NCBI RefSeq assembly: GCF_014653155.1
Contig: NZ_BNAF01000001.1
Coordinates: 248,001-312,000, forward strand
From: Sphingobacterium griseoflavum
GTDB taxonomy: Bacteria > Bacteroidota > Bacteroidia > Sphingobacteriales > Sphingobacteriaceae
Direction of reading: 5' to 3'
DNA: 64,000 nt
Each line of letters opens with the position of its first letter. The stretch's first letter is position 1. Positions 46,176 through 55,441 of the stretch are shown in pieces. The notes below the pieces were generated by a model. The model worked only from the letters and a program-made list of their open reading frames with translations, made no database searches and was not told the origin of the DNA. The position numbers and the translations under genes were made by a program.

Positions 46176-46556
46176 CTATAACCGTTCATCTTCATCAGAA
46201 ACAACCATAGCTCCCACCTGCTTTTTACTCGTGATAACCATAAATTGTAGCACACGTATTTCGCAGGATTGCCGCTTTATGCCCTGCGAATCAACATAAT
46301 CTTGATAAACGAAAGATCCCTGCACCAACAACCGGGTGCCCTTTTTGCAACTATTTGATAGTTTCTCAGCATGCTTGCCCCAAAAAACCAAATTGTGCCA
46401 ATAGGTTGTCTCTTCCCATTCGCCTTTTGCATTTTTAAAGTACTCATTTGTCGCCAAGCGTACATTGGCAACCTTCGTTCCTTGATTCGTCGTCCTTATT
46501 TCAGCGTCGGCTCCCAGTCGGCCTAACAGCTGTGCGAAATTTTCCAGCATACTCAT
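46176..46556 (-). CDS. ssb: Single-stranded DNA-binding protein (accessory, short)
   Basis: A 126-residue OB-fold SSB. It carries LGRLGADAEIR, VANVRLATNEYFKN, TYWHNLVFWGKHAE, KKGTRLLVQGSF and YVDSQGIKRQSCEIRV, the standard SSB strands. The C-terminus ends DEDERL and lacks the conserved DDDIPF-type tip that recruits repair and replication partners. There is also almost no Gly/Gln linker. It is probably an accessory paralogue rather than the replicative SSB. It is divergent from a zinc-ribbon protein gene, with two palindromes at 46681-46712 between them. Confidence 0.88.
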   Translation of the reverse strand: MSMLENFAQLLGRLGADAEIRTTNQGTKVANVRLATNEYFKNAKGEWEETTYWHNLVFWGKHAEKLSNSCKKGTRLLVQGSFVYQDYVDSQGIKRQSCEIRVLQFMVITSKKQVGAMVVSDEDERL

Positions 46557-46680
46557 TGTTTTTGTTTTTTAATTTTAAAAACCTGTTTTTTGTTGTTAAA
46601 TTTAAATTCTATCGCTTCTTATTGGTGTTTTAAAGTAACGAACACGATTTGATAACAGTCGGTAGTTAACCAGTTATATA

Positions 46681-46712
46681 CGTTTATAAACGATTATACG
46701 CGTTTAAAAACG
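46681..46712. promoter_or_regulatory. Tandem 12-bp palindromes, candidate operator
   Basis: CGTTTATAAACG (46681-46692) is a perfect dyad, and CGTTTAAAAACG (46701-46712) is a near-identical dyad with one mismatch. Start-to-start spacing is 20 bp, about two helical turns. The pair lies 31-62 bp before the zinc-ribbon gene and about 125 bp before ssb, in the shared divergent spacer. Confidence 0.55.
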
Positions 46713-46743
46713 TCTTTAGTGCTCATTTTTAAAAAATTGGATT

Positions 46744-47121
46744 ATGGAGGAAAGATTTTGCCTACACTGTCGCGGCCGTGTGAGAGGTCGTTCGGATAAG
46801 AAATTCTGTAGCGATAGCTGTCGGAATATGCACAACAACCAACTAAACAGCACAGCAAATGCGATCATAAGGAACGTTAACATCACCTTGCTTAAAAATA
46901 GACGTTTGCTGGGAATGTTTTTGGGAGATGAAGCACGTTTGGAGATTTCTCGAGAACGTTTGTTGTTGAAAGGTTTTAATTTCGAATACTTTACCAAACG
47001 CTTTGTTGACAATAACGGTTACACCTACTTTTTCGTTTATGAGTATGGTTACTTCGCTCTTTCGGCGGAAGAATTTGTTATTATCAAAGACCGGGCGCTA
47101 GACGAAAGGGATCTTGATTAA
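46744..47121 (+). CDS. Bacteroidota zinc-ribbon protein, unknown function
   Basis: A 125-residue protein with an N-terminal zinc-ribbon made by C6-x2-C9 and C22-x3-C26 (CLHC ... CSDSC), in a context GRSDKKFCSDSCRN that is common to a small Bacteroidota family. A basic helix (RNVNITLLKNRRLLG) follows, then the block KGFNFEYFTKRF...YFFVYEYGYFAL. The basic, Cys-rich front suggests nucleic-acid or protein binding, but no function is known to me. It is divergently transcribed from ssb. Confidence 0.8.
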   Translation: MEERFCLHCRGRVRGRSDKKFCSDSCRNMHNNQLNSTANAIIRNVNITLLKNRRLLGMFLGDEARLEISRERLLLKGFNFEYFTKRFVDNNGYTYFFVYEYGYFALSAEEFVIIKDRALDERDLD

Positions 47122-47325
47122 AAGAGACACCCCTTTTCGTTTTCTTCCGGTAGTCGGTATTGATCGCAATCTTTTAATGTCAGTTCGGTGTCCTTTTGTG
47201 CTACCGTAAATGTTTTGTATTGCGAGCTAGGTAGTTTGTCTCGATATTTGTTGTTACAACAGTTGATCTGTTCCTTTATACAAAATAGGAGCGGAGATTT
47301 ACATAGATACAAAAACAACAAAGTA

Positions 47326-47958
47326 ATGACATTGATTGATCATTTAAATTGGAGGCATGCAACGAAGGCCTACGATCCCAACAAAAAGGTGAGCAAAGAG
47401 CATATCGACAAGATTGTCGAGGCTGCACGCTTGGCGCCGACATCTTCCGGACTGCAACCGTTTCGGATAGCAGTGATCTCGGATCAGGCAGTTAAAGATC
47501 AACTTGCGGAAGGGGCTTTTAATCCAGAGTGTATGCGAGAATGTTCACACGTGCTGGTATTTGCCGCGTGGGATGAGTACACCCCACAGCGAATTGACAG
47601 CATATACAATAAGACGACGGATGAAAGAGACATGCCTCGCGGACGCTTTGATCGCTATACCGATATGATTAAAGGGATGTACGCATCGCAAACAAAGGAA
47701 GATCATTTTATCCACGCCTCGAAGCAAGCTTATATTGCCTTTGGATTTGCACTGGCACAGGCTGCTGAACTTCGTGTTGACTCTACGCCTGCTGAGGGCT
47801 TTGACAACGCTATGGTGGATCGGATACTTGATTTGCCGGGCAAAGGCCTGCGCAGTGTGCTGGTTTTATATGTAGGCTATAGGGATGCAGCACGCGATTG
47901 GTTGGCACCGATGAAAAAAGTAAGAAACGATACGGCAGCGTTTGTCTTGAACTATTAG
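47326..47958 (+). CDS. Nitroreductase family FMN protein
   Basis: A 210-residue NAD(P)H-dependent flavoprotein of the nitroreductase fold. It begins MTLIDHLNWRHATKAYDPNKKV with the FMN-binding R-HATKAYD block. VEAARLAPTSSGLQPFRI and the C-terminal GLRSVLVLYVGYRD complete the family pattern. It reduces quinones or nitro compounds; the physiological substrate is unknown. The open frame reaches back to 47188, but the extra 46 residues are not family sequence. A long hairpin follows. Confidence 0.92.
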   Translation: MTLIDHLNWRHATKAYDPNKKVSKEHIDKIVEAARLAPTSSGLQPFRIAVISDQAVKDQLAEGAFNPECMRECSHVLVFAAWDEYTPQRIDSIYNKTTDERDMPRGRFDRYTDMIKGMYASQTKEDHFIHASKQAYIAFGFALAQAAELRVDSTPAEGFDNAMVDRILDLPGKGLRSVLVLYVGYRDAARDWLAPMKKVRNDTAAFVLNY

Positions 47959-47963
47959 GGAAA

Positions 47964-48006
47964 ACGACTGATAACAAAGGAGCAACGCTCCTTTGTTATC
48001 AGTCGT
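47964..48006. terminator. 20-bp perfect hairpin, shared terminator of convergent genes
   Basis: 47964-47983 pairs perfectly with 47987-48006 around a 3-base loop (AAC). It begins 5 bases after the nitroreductase stop and includes the TCA that is the ABC-F stop codon (TGA, 48001-47999) read from the other side. Only the minus direction has a T4 tail. Confidence 0.8.
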
Positions 48007-49912
48007 CAAGTGCCATAATCTCTTCTGCCAACTGCTCCCAATCCAATTGCATTTTTTCGAAACTTGCTTTATACGAATTGTATGCACGGGTTGCCTCTTG
48101 CAGTTTAGTTGCATCTGAATAGGTGTCCTCTTTCGCTAAATGAAGTTCCAATGCTTTCAGCTCCCGTTCGCCTTCTGCAATTTTTTGCTCCAGCAGCGCT
48201 AATTCTTTGTTTTTTCGGCTAAGCAGCCGGGTATGATCTTCATTCGGCGCGGCTTTTTCTTTTTTCGGCTCTTCCTTGGCGATCTTTTTCTCCGCTTTTG
48301 GTGCTGAATTTACCGGACGCTTGGCATTCCACGTTTCGTATTCCTCATAGGTACCCGGATACTCTTTAATCTTTTTGTCTTCTATAAACCAAATTTTGTT
48401 GGCCACGTGGTCTAAAAAATAGCGGTCGTGCGACACCACAATCAACGTGCCTTCATATTGCTGTAGCGCTTGTATAAGGATGTTTACCGAAGCCATATCC
48501 AAATGGTTGGTAGGTTCATCCAACACCAAGAAGTTGGCATCTGCAGTTAAGGCTTTAGCCAATGCTACCCTGGACTTTTCTCCTCCAGAGAGCACTTTAA
48601 TCTTTTTGAATACATCGTCTCCTGTAAAAAGAAAGCAACCCAGGATCGAGCGAAGTTCTGTTTCCGTATGTTTGGGAGCAAAGGTGACCAACTCCTGCAA
48701 GAGATTATTTTCGAGGTGCAAAGCTTCCAGCTGATGCTGTGCAAAAAACGTTTGCGATACATTGTGGCCTTTGGTGCTGCTGCCGCTGAATTCCTGGTCT
48801 GCATCGGCCACGATACGCAAGAGGGTAGACTTTCCCTTGCCATTTGCACCAATCAATGCAATTTTATCGCCCTTCTCGATAATGGCGCCCGTATCTTGGA
48901 GGATTTCCAAGTTAGGGTACGATTTCGATACATGCTCCAGCGTAACAACATGCCTGCCAGAAGGCTTGGAAAATTTGAAACTGAAATTTACCGCAGGGTT
49001 ATCATCGTCGACATCATCGATTTTTTCCATACGGTCCAAAGCTTTGATCCGAGACTGCACCATCTTGGCTTTGCTGGCTTTTGCACGAAACCGCTCAATG
49101 AGCTTCTCCTCTTGCTTGATCTTTGCTTGCTGGTTTTTAAACTGGTTGCTTTGGATCTCCTCACGAAGCGATTTTTCCTCCATGTAGAAGGTATAGTTTC
49201 CTGCGTAAACCGTTAGCTTTCCTTTACGGGATTCCACCGTCTTATTGATGATACGGTCTAGAAAGTACCTGTCGTGCGATACAATAACAATAGCTCCTTC
49301 AAATGCCTGCAGGTAGTTTTCCAGCCATTTGATAGAAGGTAGATCCAAATGGTTTGTGGGCTCGTCGAGCAACAAGATATCAGGTGTTTGCAGGAGAATG
49401 CGTGCCAGCATCACGCGCATACGCCATCCCCCTGAGAAGGTTGCCAACGGGCGCTGCTGCTCTTCTTCTGAAAAACCCAAGCCCGCAAGGATTTCATGGG
49501 CGCGGAATTCAATGTTATAGCCATCAAGGGCGTCGAATTCCATTTGCTTATCGCTTAACTTATTCAGAATGTCATCAGAATAATCAGTCTCTAGCTTTTG
49601 TAAGAGTAGCTCAATTTCCGCGTGCAACTGATTTTGACGTTCAAATGCTTCCATGGCCACGTGAAGGATACTTTTTTCGGAATGGTAAGATAGGAGATCT
49701 TGATTTAGATAGCCTATTTTCAAATCTTTGGCCATGGAAATGCTGCCAGCTGTGGGCGAGTAGTCGCCTACTATTAATTTCAACAAGGTTGATTTCCCGG
49801 CACCGTTGGCACCGATAAGTCCAGCTTTGTCTCCGGGTTTTATATGCCAATTGGCCTCTTCATATAGAGCGCGAGATCCAATTTCGAAAGTTAAATTGTT
49901 AATTGATATCAT
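47999..49912 (-). CDS. ABC-F family ATPase
   Basis: A 637-residue soluble protein with two ABC ATPase domains and no membrane segments, acting at the ribosome in this family. The first Walker A is GANGAGKST (about 34-42) with signature FSGGWRMR and [11 protein letters not shown]. The second is GANGKGKST with LSGGEKSR and [12 protein letters not shown]. The inter-domain linker with basic residues lies between, and a coiled-coil C-terminal extension (about 545-637) resembles Uup. A TACTTTTG element 6 bases before the ATG implies a nearly leaderless mRNA. It is divergent from pyrD. Confidence 0.94.
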   Translation of the reverse strand: MISINNLTFEIGSRALYEEANWHIKPGDKAGLIGANGAGKSTLLKLIVGDYSPTAGSISMAKDLKIGYLNQDLLSYHSEKSILHVAMEAFERQNQLHAEIELLLQKLETDYSDDILNKLSDKQMEFDALDGYNIEFRAHEILAGLGFSEEEQQRPLATFSGGWRMRVMLARILLQTPDILLLDEPTNHLDLPSIKWLENYLQAFEGAIVIVSHDRYFLDRIINKTVESRKGKLTVYAGNYTFYMEEKSLREEIQSNQFKNQQAKIKQEEKLIERFRAKASKAKMVQSRIKALDRMEKIDDVDDDNPAVNFSFKFSKPSGRHVVTLEHVSKSYPNLEILQDTGAIIEKGDKIALIGANGKGKSTLLRIVADADQEFSGSSTKGHNVSQTFFAQHQLEALHLENNLLQELVTFAPKHTETELRSILGCFLFTGDDVFKKIKVLSGGEKSRVALAKALTADANFLVLDEPTNHLDMASVNILIQALQQYEGTLIVVSHDRYFLDHVANKIWFIEDKKIKEYPGTYEEYETWNAKRPVNSAPKAEKKIAKEEPKKEKAAPNEDHTRLLSRKNKELALLEQKIAEGERELKALELHLAKEDTYSDATKLQEATRAYNSYKASFEKMQLDWEQLAEEIMALDD

Positions 49913-49918
49913 TTGCTA

Positions 49919-49926
49919 CAAAAGTA
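49919..49926 (-). promoter_or_regulatory. -7 element for the ABC-F gene
   Basis: Minus-strand TACTTTTG with 6 bases between it and the ATG at 49912. Confidence 0.55.
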
Positions 49927-49949
49927 ATGAATATTTCTGCTTGTTTGGC

Positions 49950-49957
49950 TACCTTTG
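49950..49957 (+). promoter_or_regulatory. -7 element for pyrD
   Basis: TACCTTTG with 5 bases between it and the ATG at 49963. It argues against the open frame's earlier start at 49903. Confidence 0.6.
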
Positions 49958-49962
49958 TATAT

Positions 49963-50988
49963 ATGTATAAACTCGTCAAACCTTTGTTCTTCTCCATGAA
50001 TCCCGAGCTGGCTCACCATCAAGTGACCGGCGGATTACGCAAGTTCACGAAAGTATGGGGCGCGAAATCGCTGCTAAAATCCATATACACCTTGGAGGAC
50101 AAGCGTTTGGAAAGAGAGGTGTTTGGCCTGAAATTTAAGAATCCTGTGGGGCTGGCGGCAGGATTTGATAAAAATGCGGAATATATTGAGGAGATGGCCG
50201 GATTGGGTTTTGGCTTTATCGAGATCGGTACCGTGACCCCGCGGCCACAACCTGGCAATGATAAGCCGCGTATGTTTCGTTTAGTAGCCGATGAAGCCTT
50301 GATCAATCGTATGGGCTTCAACAATCAAGGAGCGGATGTTGCTGCCGGTCGCCTGCAAAAAATAACAGACAGAAAAGGTTTGATCATCGGTGGTAACATT
50401 GGTAAAAATAAGCTGACACCGAACGAAGATGCTGTACATGACTATGTCTATTGCTTTCATGCTTTGTTCAGTTATGTGGATTATTTTGTCGTCAATGTGA
50501 GTTCCCCCAACACGCCGGGTTTGCGGGATTTGCAGGAGAAAGAACCTCTGAAACACATTTTAAATACGCTGCAGGAGCTCAATATGAAAAAGCCGGCGCC
50601 GAAACCGATCCTGCTCAAGATTGCGCCTGATTTAACTAAATCACAATTGGACGATATTGTAGAGATCGTCACGGAAACCAAAATTGCTGGCGTGATAGCA
50701 ACCAATACGACGATTGCTAGGGAAGGCTTGCAAAGCCCAGCTAACGTAGTGAATGAGATGGGTGGAGTTAGTGGTCGACCGTTGACAAAGCGATCAACGG
50801 AAGTGATCCGATATTTAGCGGAAAAATCAAATCATACATTCCCTATTATCGGTGTGGGTGGAATACATTCTGCGGAAGATGCGATCGAAAAATTGGAAGC
50901 GGGTGCCAGCCTCGTTCAGTTATATACAGGTTTTGTGTATGAAGGACCTGCATTGGTTCGCAATATCTGTAAAGGACTGCTACGCTAA
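49963..50988 (+). CDS. pyrD: Quinone-dependent dihydroorotate dehydrogenase (class 2)
   Basis: Fourth step of pyrimidine synthesis, oxidising dihydroorotate with menaquinone at the inner membrane. From ATG 49963 it has 341 residues. The N-terminal helix [19 protein letters not shown] is the class 2 membrane-associating segment. FMN-site [10 protein letters not shown] (63-72), the [14 protein letters not shown] motif with catalytic Ser181, and IIGVGGI near the end are all present. The extra 20 residues of the open frame (from 49903) lie over the promoter and are excluded. Terminated at 51017-51040. Confidence 0.96.
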   Translation: MYKLVKPLFFSMNPELAHHQVTGGLRKFTKVWGAKSLLKSIYTLEDKRLEREVFGLKFKNPVGLAAGFDKNAEYIEEMAGLGFGFIEIGTVTPRPQPGNDKPRMFRLVADEALINRMGFNNQGADVAAGRLQKITDRKGLIIGGNIGKNKLTPNEDAVHDYVYCFHALFSYVDYFVVNVSSPNTPGLRDLQEKEPLKHILNTLQELNMKKPAPKPILLKIAPDLTKSQLDDIVEIVTETKIAGVIATNTTIAREGLQSPANVVNEMGGVSGRPLTKRSTEVIRYLAEKSNHTFPIIGVGGIHSAEDAIEKLEAGASLVQLYTGFVYEGPALVRNICKGLLR

Positions 50989-51016
50989 AGTAGTCGGGTA
51001 TGGTAGAGATCTTTTG

Positions 51017-51040
51017 ACAGCGCTCAGCGCTGTTTTTTTT
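51017..51040 (+). terminator. Terminator of pyrD
   Basis: ACAGCG (51017-51022) pairs with CGCTGT (51028-51033), loop CTCAG, followed by a T-run to 51040. Confidence 0.8.
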
Positions 51041-51072
51041 AAAAAAAGCGACCAAACTTTCGTTTGATCGCT
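51041..51072 (-). terminator. Terminator of lysS
   Basis: On the minus strand AGCGATCAAAC pairs with GTTTGGTCGCT around a GAAA loop, one position being a G-U wobble, followed by seven T. It abuts the pyrD terminator with no gap. Confidence 0.85.
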
Positions 51073-51100
51073 ACTGTTATGGTTTGTTTTAGATAGGTGA

Positions 51101-52819
51101 TTAATCAAACCAAGTGAAGACATCTTCCTTGCTGGGCATGGCGATATCAAGTTTCATTTTTTTGCGCAATCCGCCCAGGTCGTTAAATACCTTGTTTGGA
51201 TTTGCTTCTTTCAACAATTCGACCGTTGTCAATCCCATTTTTTGCAGTACAGGCACCCATTCAGCTGGTACGCCTTGTGCAGTATAATCTTTCACATCGG
51301 CAAGCTGAGCAGCCTTCTCGGGACGCATCTGCGGGAAGAATAACACCTCTTGTATAGATGCGTTGTTTGTCAAAAACATAATCAAGCGATCCATGCCGAT
51401 ACCTAAGCCTGAAGTCGGCGGCATGCCATACTCGAGCGCGCGCAGGAAATCCTGGTCGATGAACATGGCTTCATCATCGCCTTTTTCAGATAAACGCAAC
51501 TGCTCCTCAAAGCGTTCGCGTTGATCAATAGGGTCGTTTAGCTCGGAGTAGGCATTGGCAATTTCTTTACCGCATACCATGAGTTCGAAGCGTTCAGTCA
51601 GTTCCGGATTGTCTCGGTGTTTCTTTGTTAACGGAGACATTTCAATAGGATAATCCGTGATGAATGTTGGCTGGATATAGTTTCCCTCACATTTTTCACC
51701 AAAAATTTCGTCGATCAACTTGCCTTTACCCATGGTTTCGTTGACATCGATTCCCATTCCTTTTGCTGCTTCCCGAAGCTCTTCCTCGGTTTTTCCAATG
51801 ATATCAAAGCCAGTGAAATCCAAAATGGACTGTGCCATTGTGACGCGTTTATAAGGGGCTTTAAAGTCGATATGGTGTTCGCCGAACGTGACTTTGGTAG
51901 AACCGTTCACCGCGATAGCACATTTTTCCAGCAACTGTTCCGTGAAATTCATCATCCAGTTGTAGTCTTTATAAGCTACGTAGATTTCCATGGCGGTAAA
52001 TTCCGGGTTGTGGGTTCTATCCATGCCTTCATTGCGAAAGTTTTTAGAAAACTCATAAACACCTTCGAAGCCGCCTACGATTAACCGTTTCAGGTAGAGT
52101 TCATTGGCGATACGCAAATACAAGGGAATGTCCAACGCATTGTGATGCGTCATAAAAGGCCGTGCCGTTGCCCCTCCAGGGATGGATTGCAGGATTGGCG
52201 TTTCAACCTCCATATACCCCGCGCTATTGAAAAAATCGCGCATAGCTGTAAATAACTTTGTGCGCTTTATAAAAATATCCCGGTTTTGTGGGTTGACGAT
52301 CAAATCGACATACCGCATCCGATAGCGTTGCTCCGGATCGGTGAACGCATCAAAGGTTTTGCCCTCGGCTTCTTTCACGATTGGCAAAGGCCGGAGCGAC
52401 TTGGTCAGGATGGTCAATTTCTCGACATGAATCGATATTTCTCCAGTTTGCGTCGTGAAAACATATCCTTCCACGCCGACAATGTCTCCAATGTCTAAAA
52501 GCTTTTTGAATACCGTGTTATAGTATGTTTTATCTTCATCGGGACAAAGATCGTCACGCTTGACATATGCCTGCACTCTGCCTGTTGCATCCTGCAATTC
52601 CATGAATGAGGCGCTCCCCATAACCCTGCGGCTCATCATCCGTCCTGCAATGCGGATGCTCTTGTAATTTAATTTGTCGCGTTCGTAATTGGCTAATATG
52701 TCGGCGGCCGTTACATTCACTTCGAATTCATCCGCCGGATATGGATTGATACCCAAATCAATAATGGCTTGAAGATTCAGTCTGCGTTGTTGTTCCTGCT
52801 CGGATAATACCGTACTCAT
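51101..52819 (-). CDS. lysS: Lysyl-tRNA synthetase, class II
   Basis: It charges tRNA-Lys. It has 572 residues, with an N-terminal OB-fold anticodon-binding domain (about 55-150, beginning IRIAGRMMSRR) and a class II catalytic core containing motif 2 FRNEGMDRTHNPEFT and motif 3 GLGIGMDRLIMFL. The C-terminal 70 residues beyond motif 3 (MRPEKAAQ... to the end) are a short extension seen in Bacteroidota LysS. A TATTTTTG -7 element lies at 52859-52852. Confidence 0.97.
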   Translation of the reverse strand: MSTVLSEQEQQRRLNLQAIIDLGINPYPADEFEVNVTAADILANYERDKLNYKSIRIAGRMMSRRVMGSASFMELQDATGRVQAYVKRDDLCPDEDKTYYNTVFKKLLDIGDIVGVEGYVFTTQTGEISIHVEKLTILTKSLRPLPIVKEAEGKTFDAFTDPEQRYRMRYVDLIVNPQNRDIFIKRTKLFTAMRDFFNSAGYMEVETPILQSIPGGATARPFMTHHNALDIPLYLRIANELYLKRLIVGGFEGVYEFSKNFRNEGMDRTHNPEFTAMEIYVAYKDYNWMMNFTEQLLEKCAIAVNGSTKVTFGEHHIDFKAPYKRVTMAQSILDFTGFDIIGKTEEELREAAKGMGIDVNETMGKGKLIDEIFGEKCEGNYIQPTFITDYPIEMSPLTKKHRDNPELTERFELMVCGKEIANAYSELNDPIDQRERFEEQLRLSEKGDDEAMFIDQDFLRALEYGMPPTSGLGIGMDRLIMFLTNNASIQEVLFFPQMRPEKAAQLADVKDYTAQGVPAEWVPVLQKMGLTTVELLKEANPNKVFNDLGGLRKKMKLDIAMPSKEDVFTWFD

Positions 52820-52851
52820 GTATTAATATTTAAATATGCTAGATAAGAACG

Positions 52852-52859
52852 CAAAAATA
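52852..52859 (-). promoter_or_regulatory. -7 element for lysS
   Basis: Minus-strand TATTTTTG, 32 bases before the lysS ATG. Confidence 0.5.
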
Positions 52860-53069
52860 ACAAAAAAAGCTAATTGTACAGGTTGGAAAAACTTAAAAAA
52901 AGATAGCTTGCCAACTCATTTATACATTTCTGTATTGGGGCGAGCTATCAGGCGATATAAGTATCGAATCGTGTAATCTCATATTGCGAATACACTATTG
53001 TTCAAAAAATACGTAATTTGGCCATCCGGCGCGGATGTGTATAAAATGCCCGTTGTGAATAATTATTAT

Positions 53070-53101
53070 TTTGTTTTTTCTGAAAAAATAAATTATCTTT
53101 G
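53070..53101 (+). promoter_or_regulatory. Consensus promoter of rpmE
   Basis: TTTG at 53070-53073 and TATCTTTG at 53094-53101 with a 20-bp spacer, an exact fit to the Bacteroidota consensus. The leader is about 33 bases. Confidence 0.75.
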
Positions 53102-53138
53102 CACCTCGATTGTTGAATATACGTAATCATAACATAAA

Positions 53139-53387
53139 ATGAAAAAAGATTTGCATCCATCAAACTACAGATTAGTGGTTTTCAAAGATATGTCTAATGA
53201 CTATGCTTTCATAACTAAATCATGTGTAGACACGAAAGAATCAATTACTTGGGAAGATGGCAATGAATATCCATTGGTAAAATTAGAGATCTCTCATACG
53301 TCACACCCATTTTACACAGGTAAGATGAAATTGGTCGATACGGCAGGTCGTATCGATAAGTTCCGTAGCCGCTACAACAAGAAGTAG
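53139..53387 (+). CDS. rpmE: 50S ribosomal protein L31, type B (zinc-free)
   Basis: An 82-residue L31 bridging the two ribosomal subunits. It begins [15 protein letters not shown]. It has only one Cys (C29) and lacks the CxxC pairs of zinc-binding L31, so it is the type B form. The central [10 protein letters not shown] block and the basic tail FRSRYNKK are typical. It is monocistronic, with a strong promoter and a strong terminator. Confidence 0.97.
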   Translation: MKKDLHPSNYRLVVFKDMSNDYAFITKSCVDTKESITWEDGNEYPLVKLEISHTSHPFYTGKMKLVDTAGRIDKFRSRYNKK

Positions 53388-53413
53388 TTTCGGCACAGGT
53401 ACCGACAACTTTG

Positions 53414-53444
53414 TCCCGATAAGTTCGCTTATCGGGATTTTTTT
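53414..53444 (+). terminator. Terminator of rpmE
   Basis: A perfect 10-bp stem TCCCGATAAG/CTTATCGGGA with a TTCG tetraloop, followed by seven T. Confidence 0.92.
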
Positions 53445-53464
53445 ATATAAATTTATCCCCAACT

Positions 53465-54649
53465 ATGTTGGAAGTTGTGTTACATGATTATGCTGCATGG
53501 CGAGCGCACTTACTGCCTTTGGTTTATACTCGTCCAGTCAGCGACCTTCGTGTGGGTATGCTCACGATCAGTCAAAAGTGGAAATACGCGCTTTCGGCCT
53601 CCATATCGTTTTACACTATACCTTACCTTCAGCAAAAGTTTCCGTCTCCGGCAGCAACATCGATGTATCTCGTCATCAGAGGGAATGTGCTGCCTTCGCC
53701 TGCGCTGTCAAAAGCCTTACGTGAATTACCCTTGAGCAGTGTGTTGACCAAGGATGGCCTTTGGATCGCCTACAAAGCAACCGAATGGCGGGAAGAGCCC
53801 GACTTCTCAGCATGGCGTGAAATCCCTTATCAATCAGCGGTTCAGCAGGTCGACTTCTTGGAAGATATTTATCGGCTGAACGAGCAGCAGCTTGTGTCGG
53901 ACTACGATTTACTGACGGCAAATAGGCAGTCTGCTGTCTTGCCCGATTCGAATACGCTGTTTGGAGAGCGTTTATTTATTGGAAGAAACGCGGAGATCAA
54001 CTGTAGTATATTGAACGCAATGAACGGTCCTATTTATATTGGAGACGGGGCAGTGGTCGAGGAGGGATCGGTTTTACGCGGACCAATAGCGATTTGTGCG
54101 GGTGCTCGCGTGAAAATGGGCAGCAGGCTTTATCCCAACGTAACGGTAGGACCTGGCGCGACAATCGCCGGCGAAGTGAACAACAGCGTGCTATGGGGAA
54201 ATTGCGCCAAGGGACATGAGGGGTATCTGGGTTGTGCTGTGATTGGTGAAGGGTGCAATATCGGCGCAGGAAGCAGCAATTCAAACTTGTTGAATACCTG
54301 GGGGACCATAAAGCTATATGATTATGCAACCTCGGAAATGCGCGACACCAACAGGCGGAAGGTGGGGGTCTTCATGGGCGACTATGCCATGTGCGGCATA
54401 AATGCTAGCATGACAACCGGGACGGTGATTGGTGTAGGAGCGCAAATCGCAATGTCAAATATTATTCCCAAATTTGTGCCGGACTTTTCTTGGTTTACCG
54501 ACGCAAAGCAGGAGGTATACCGTGTCGAAAAGTTTTTGGAAATGTTACAGGAACGTGCTGTCGTAAAAAATGAACAATTATCTACGTTAGATACTCAAAT
54601 TTTAAGACATGTGCACAAGTTGACAGAAGTCCAGCAAAAAAAAAATTAA
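53465..54649 (+). CDS. GlmU-like protein (Bacteroidota putative sugar nucleotidyltransferase)
   Basis: A 394-residue two-domain protein. The N-terminal domain (about 1-150) matches the 'GlmU-N/NTP_transf_4' group through [19 protein letters not shown] but lacks the G-x-G-T-R-M nucleotide loop of active GlmU. The C-terminal half is a left-handed beta-helix with hexapeptide repeats ([38 protein letters not shown]) and the [13 protein letters not shown] and NLLNTWG blocks. It may transfer an acyl group or a nucleotide to a sugar phosphate; activity is unproven. It is 22 bp upstream of tpiA. Confidence 0.85.
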   Translation: MLEVVLHDYAAWRAHLLPLVYTRPVSDLRVGMLTISQKWKYALSASISFYTIPYLQQKFPSPAATSMYLVIRGNVLPSPALSKALRELPLSSVLTKDGLWIAYKATEWREEPDFSAWREIPYQSAVQQVDFLEDIYRLNEQQLVSDYDLLTANRQSAVLPDSNTLFGERLFIGRNAEINCSILNAMNGPIYIGDGAVVEEGSVLRGPIAICAGARVKMGSRLYPNVTVGPGATIAGEVNNSVLWGNCAKGHEGYLGCAVIGEGCNIGAGSSNSNLLNTWGTIKLYDYATSEMRDTNRRKVGVFMGDYAMCGINASMTTGTVIGVGAQIAMSNIIPKFVPDFSWFTDAKQEVYRVEKFLEMLQERAVVKNEQLSTLDTQILRHVHKLTEVQQKKN

Positions 54650-54671
54650 AAACAGAAAAATAAAAACTATT

Positions 54672-55439
54672 ATGCGTAAAAACATCGTTGCAGGAAACTG
54701 GAAAATGAACCTGGATTACGAAAAGGGACTGAGCCTTTTTTCTGAGATTGTAAACATGGTGAAAGACGAAGTTGTTGGCGAGCAGGAAGTGATCGTTTGC
54801 AGTCCAGCCATTCATTTATACAGCATCAGCAAATTAGCCGCTCCGGTTGCCCACGTGCATGTAGGCGCCCAAAATATCCATCAGGCTGAATCAGGAGCGT
54901 ATACAGGTGAGATCTCTGCTCCACAAGTAAAATCTACAGGTGCTTCTTACGTGATTTTGGGACATTCGGAGCGCCGGGCCTATTTTGGAGAGACAGATAC
55001 CTTATTGGCGGAGAAGGTAGATGCCGCATTAAAACACGGACTATCACCTATTTTCTGCATCGGGGAAACGAAAGAAGAACGCGAGGGTGGTAACTTTTTT
55101 GAAGTGATCAAAACGCAGTTGGCAGGTGGCGTTTTCCATTTGTCGGCAGAAGAGTTTACAAAAGTAGTGTTGGCATATGAGCCCGTTTGGGCTATTGGCA
55201 CGGGCTTAACCGCGTCGCCGGAACAGGCGCAGGAGGTGCATGCCTTCATCCGGTCTGCCGTAGCGGAAAAATATGGTGAAGAGATTGCTGACAATACAAC
55301 AATTCTTTATGGAGGGAGTGCCAATCCAGGTAATGCTCGTGATCTGTTCTCACAGAAAGATATCGATGGAGGCTTGATTGGTGGGGCTTCATTAAAATCA
55401 CGCGATTTCCTTGAAATTGTAAAGGTATTCAATAAATAA
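54672..55439 (+). CDS. tpiA: Triosephosphate isomerase
   Basis: It interconverts dihydroxyacetone phosphate and glyceraldehyde-3-phosphate. It has 255 residues. Catalytic residues are Lys11 (AGNWKMN), His98 (LGHSERR) and Glu170 ([11 protein letters not shown]), and the phosphate-binding loop [10 protein letters not shown] lies near the C-terminus. It follows the GlmU-like gene by 22 bp and precedes prmA by 2 bp, so the run is probably one operon. Confidence 0.97.
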   Translation: MRKNIVAGNWKMNLDYEKGLSLFSEIVNMVKDEVVGEQEVIVCSPAIHLYSISKLAAPVAHVHVGAQNIHQAESGAYTGEISAPQVKSTGASYVILGHSERRAYFGETDTLLAEKVDAALKHGLSPIFCIGETKEEREGGNFFEVIKTQLAGGVFHLSAEEFTKVVLAYEPVWAIGTGLTASPEQAQEVHAFIRSAVAEKYGEEIADNTTILYGGSANPGNARDLFSQKDIDGGLIGGASLKSRDFLEIVKVFNK

Positions 55440-55441
55440 CG

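Larger units (their letters stand above)
52820..53138. other. Divergent intergenic region, lysS and rpmE, with a hairpin
   Basis: It holds the lysS -7 element (52852-52859), an 11-bp stem at 52902-52912/52939-52949 with a 26-base loop, and the rpmE promoter (53070-53101). No gene is supported. Confidence 0.5.
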
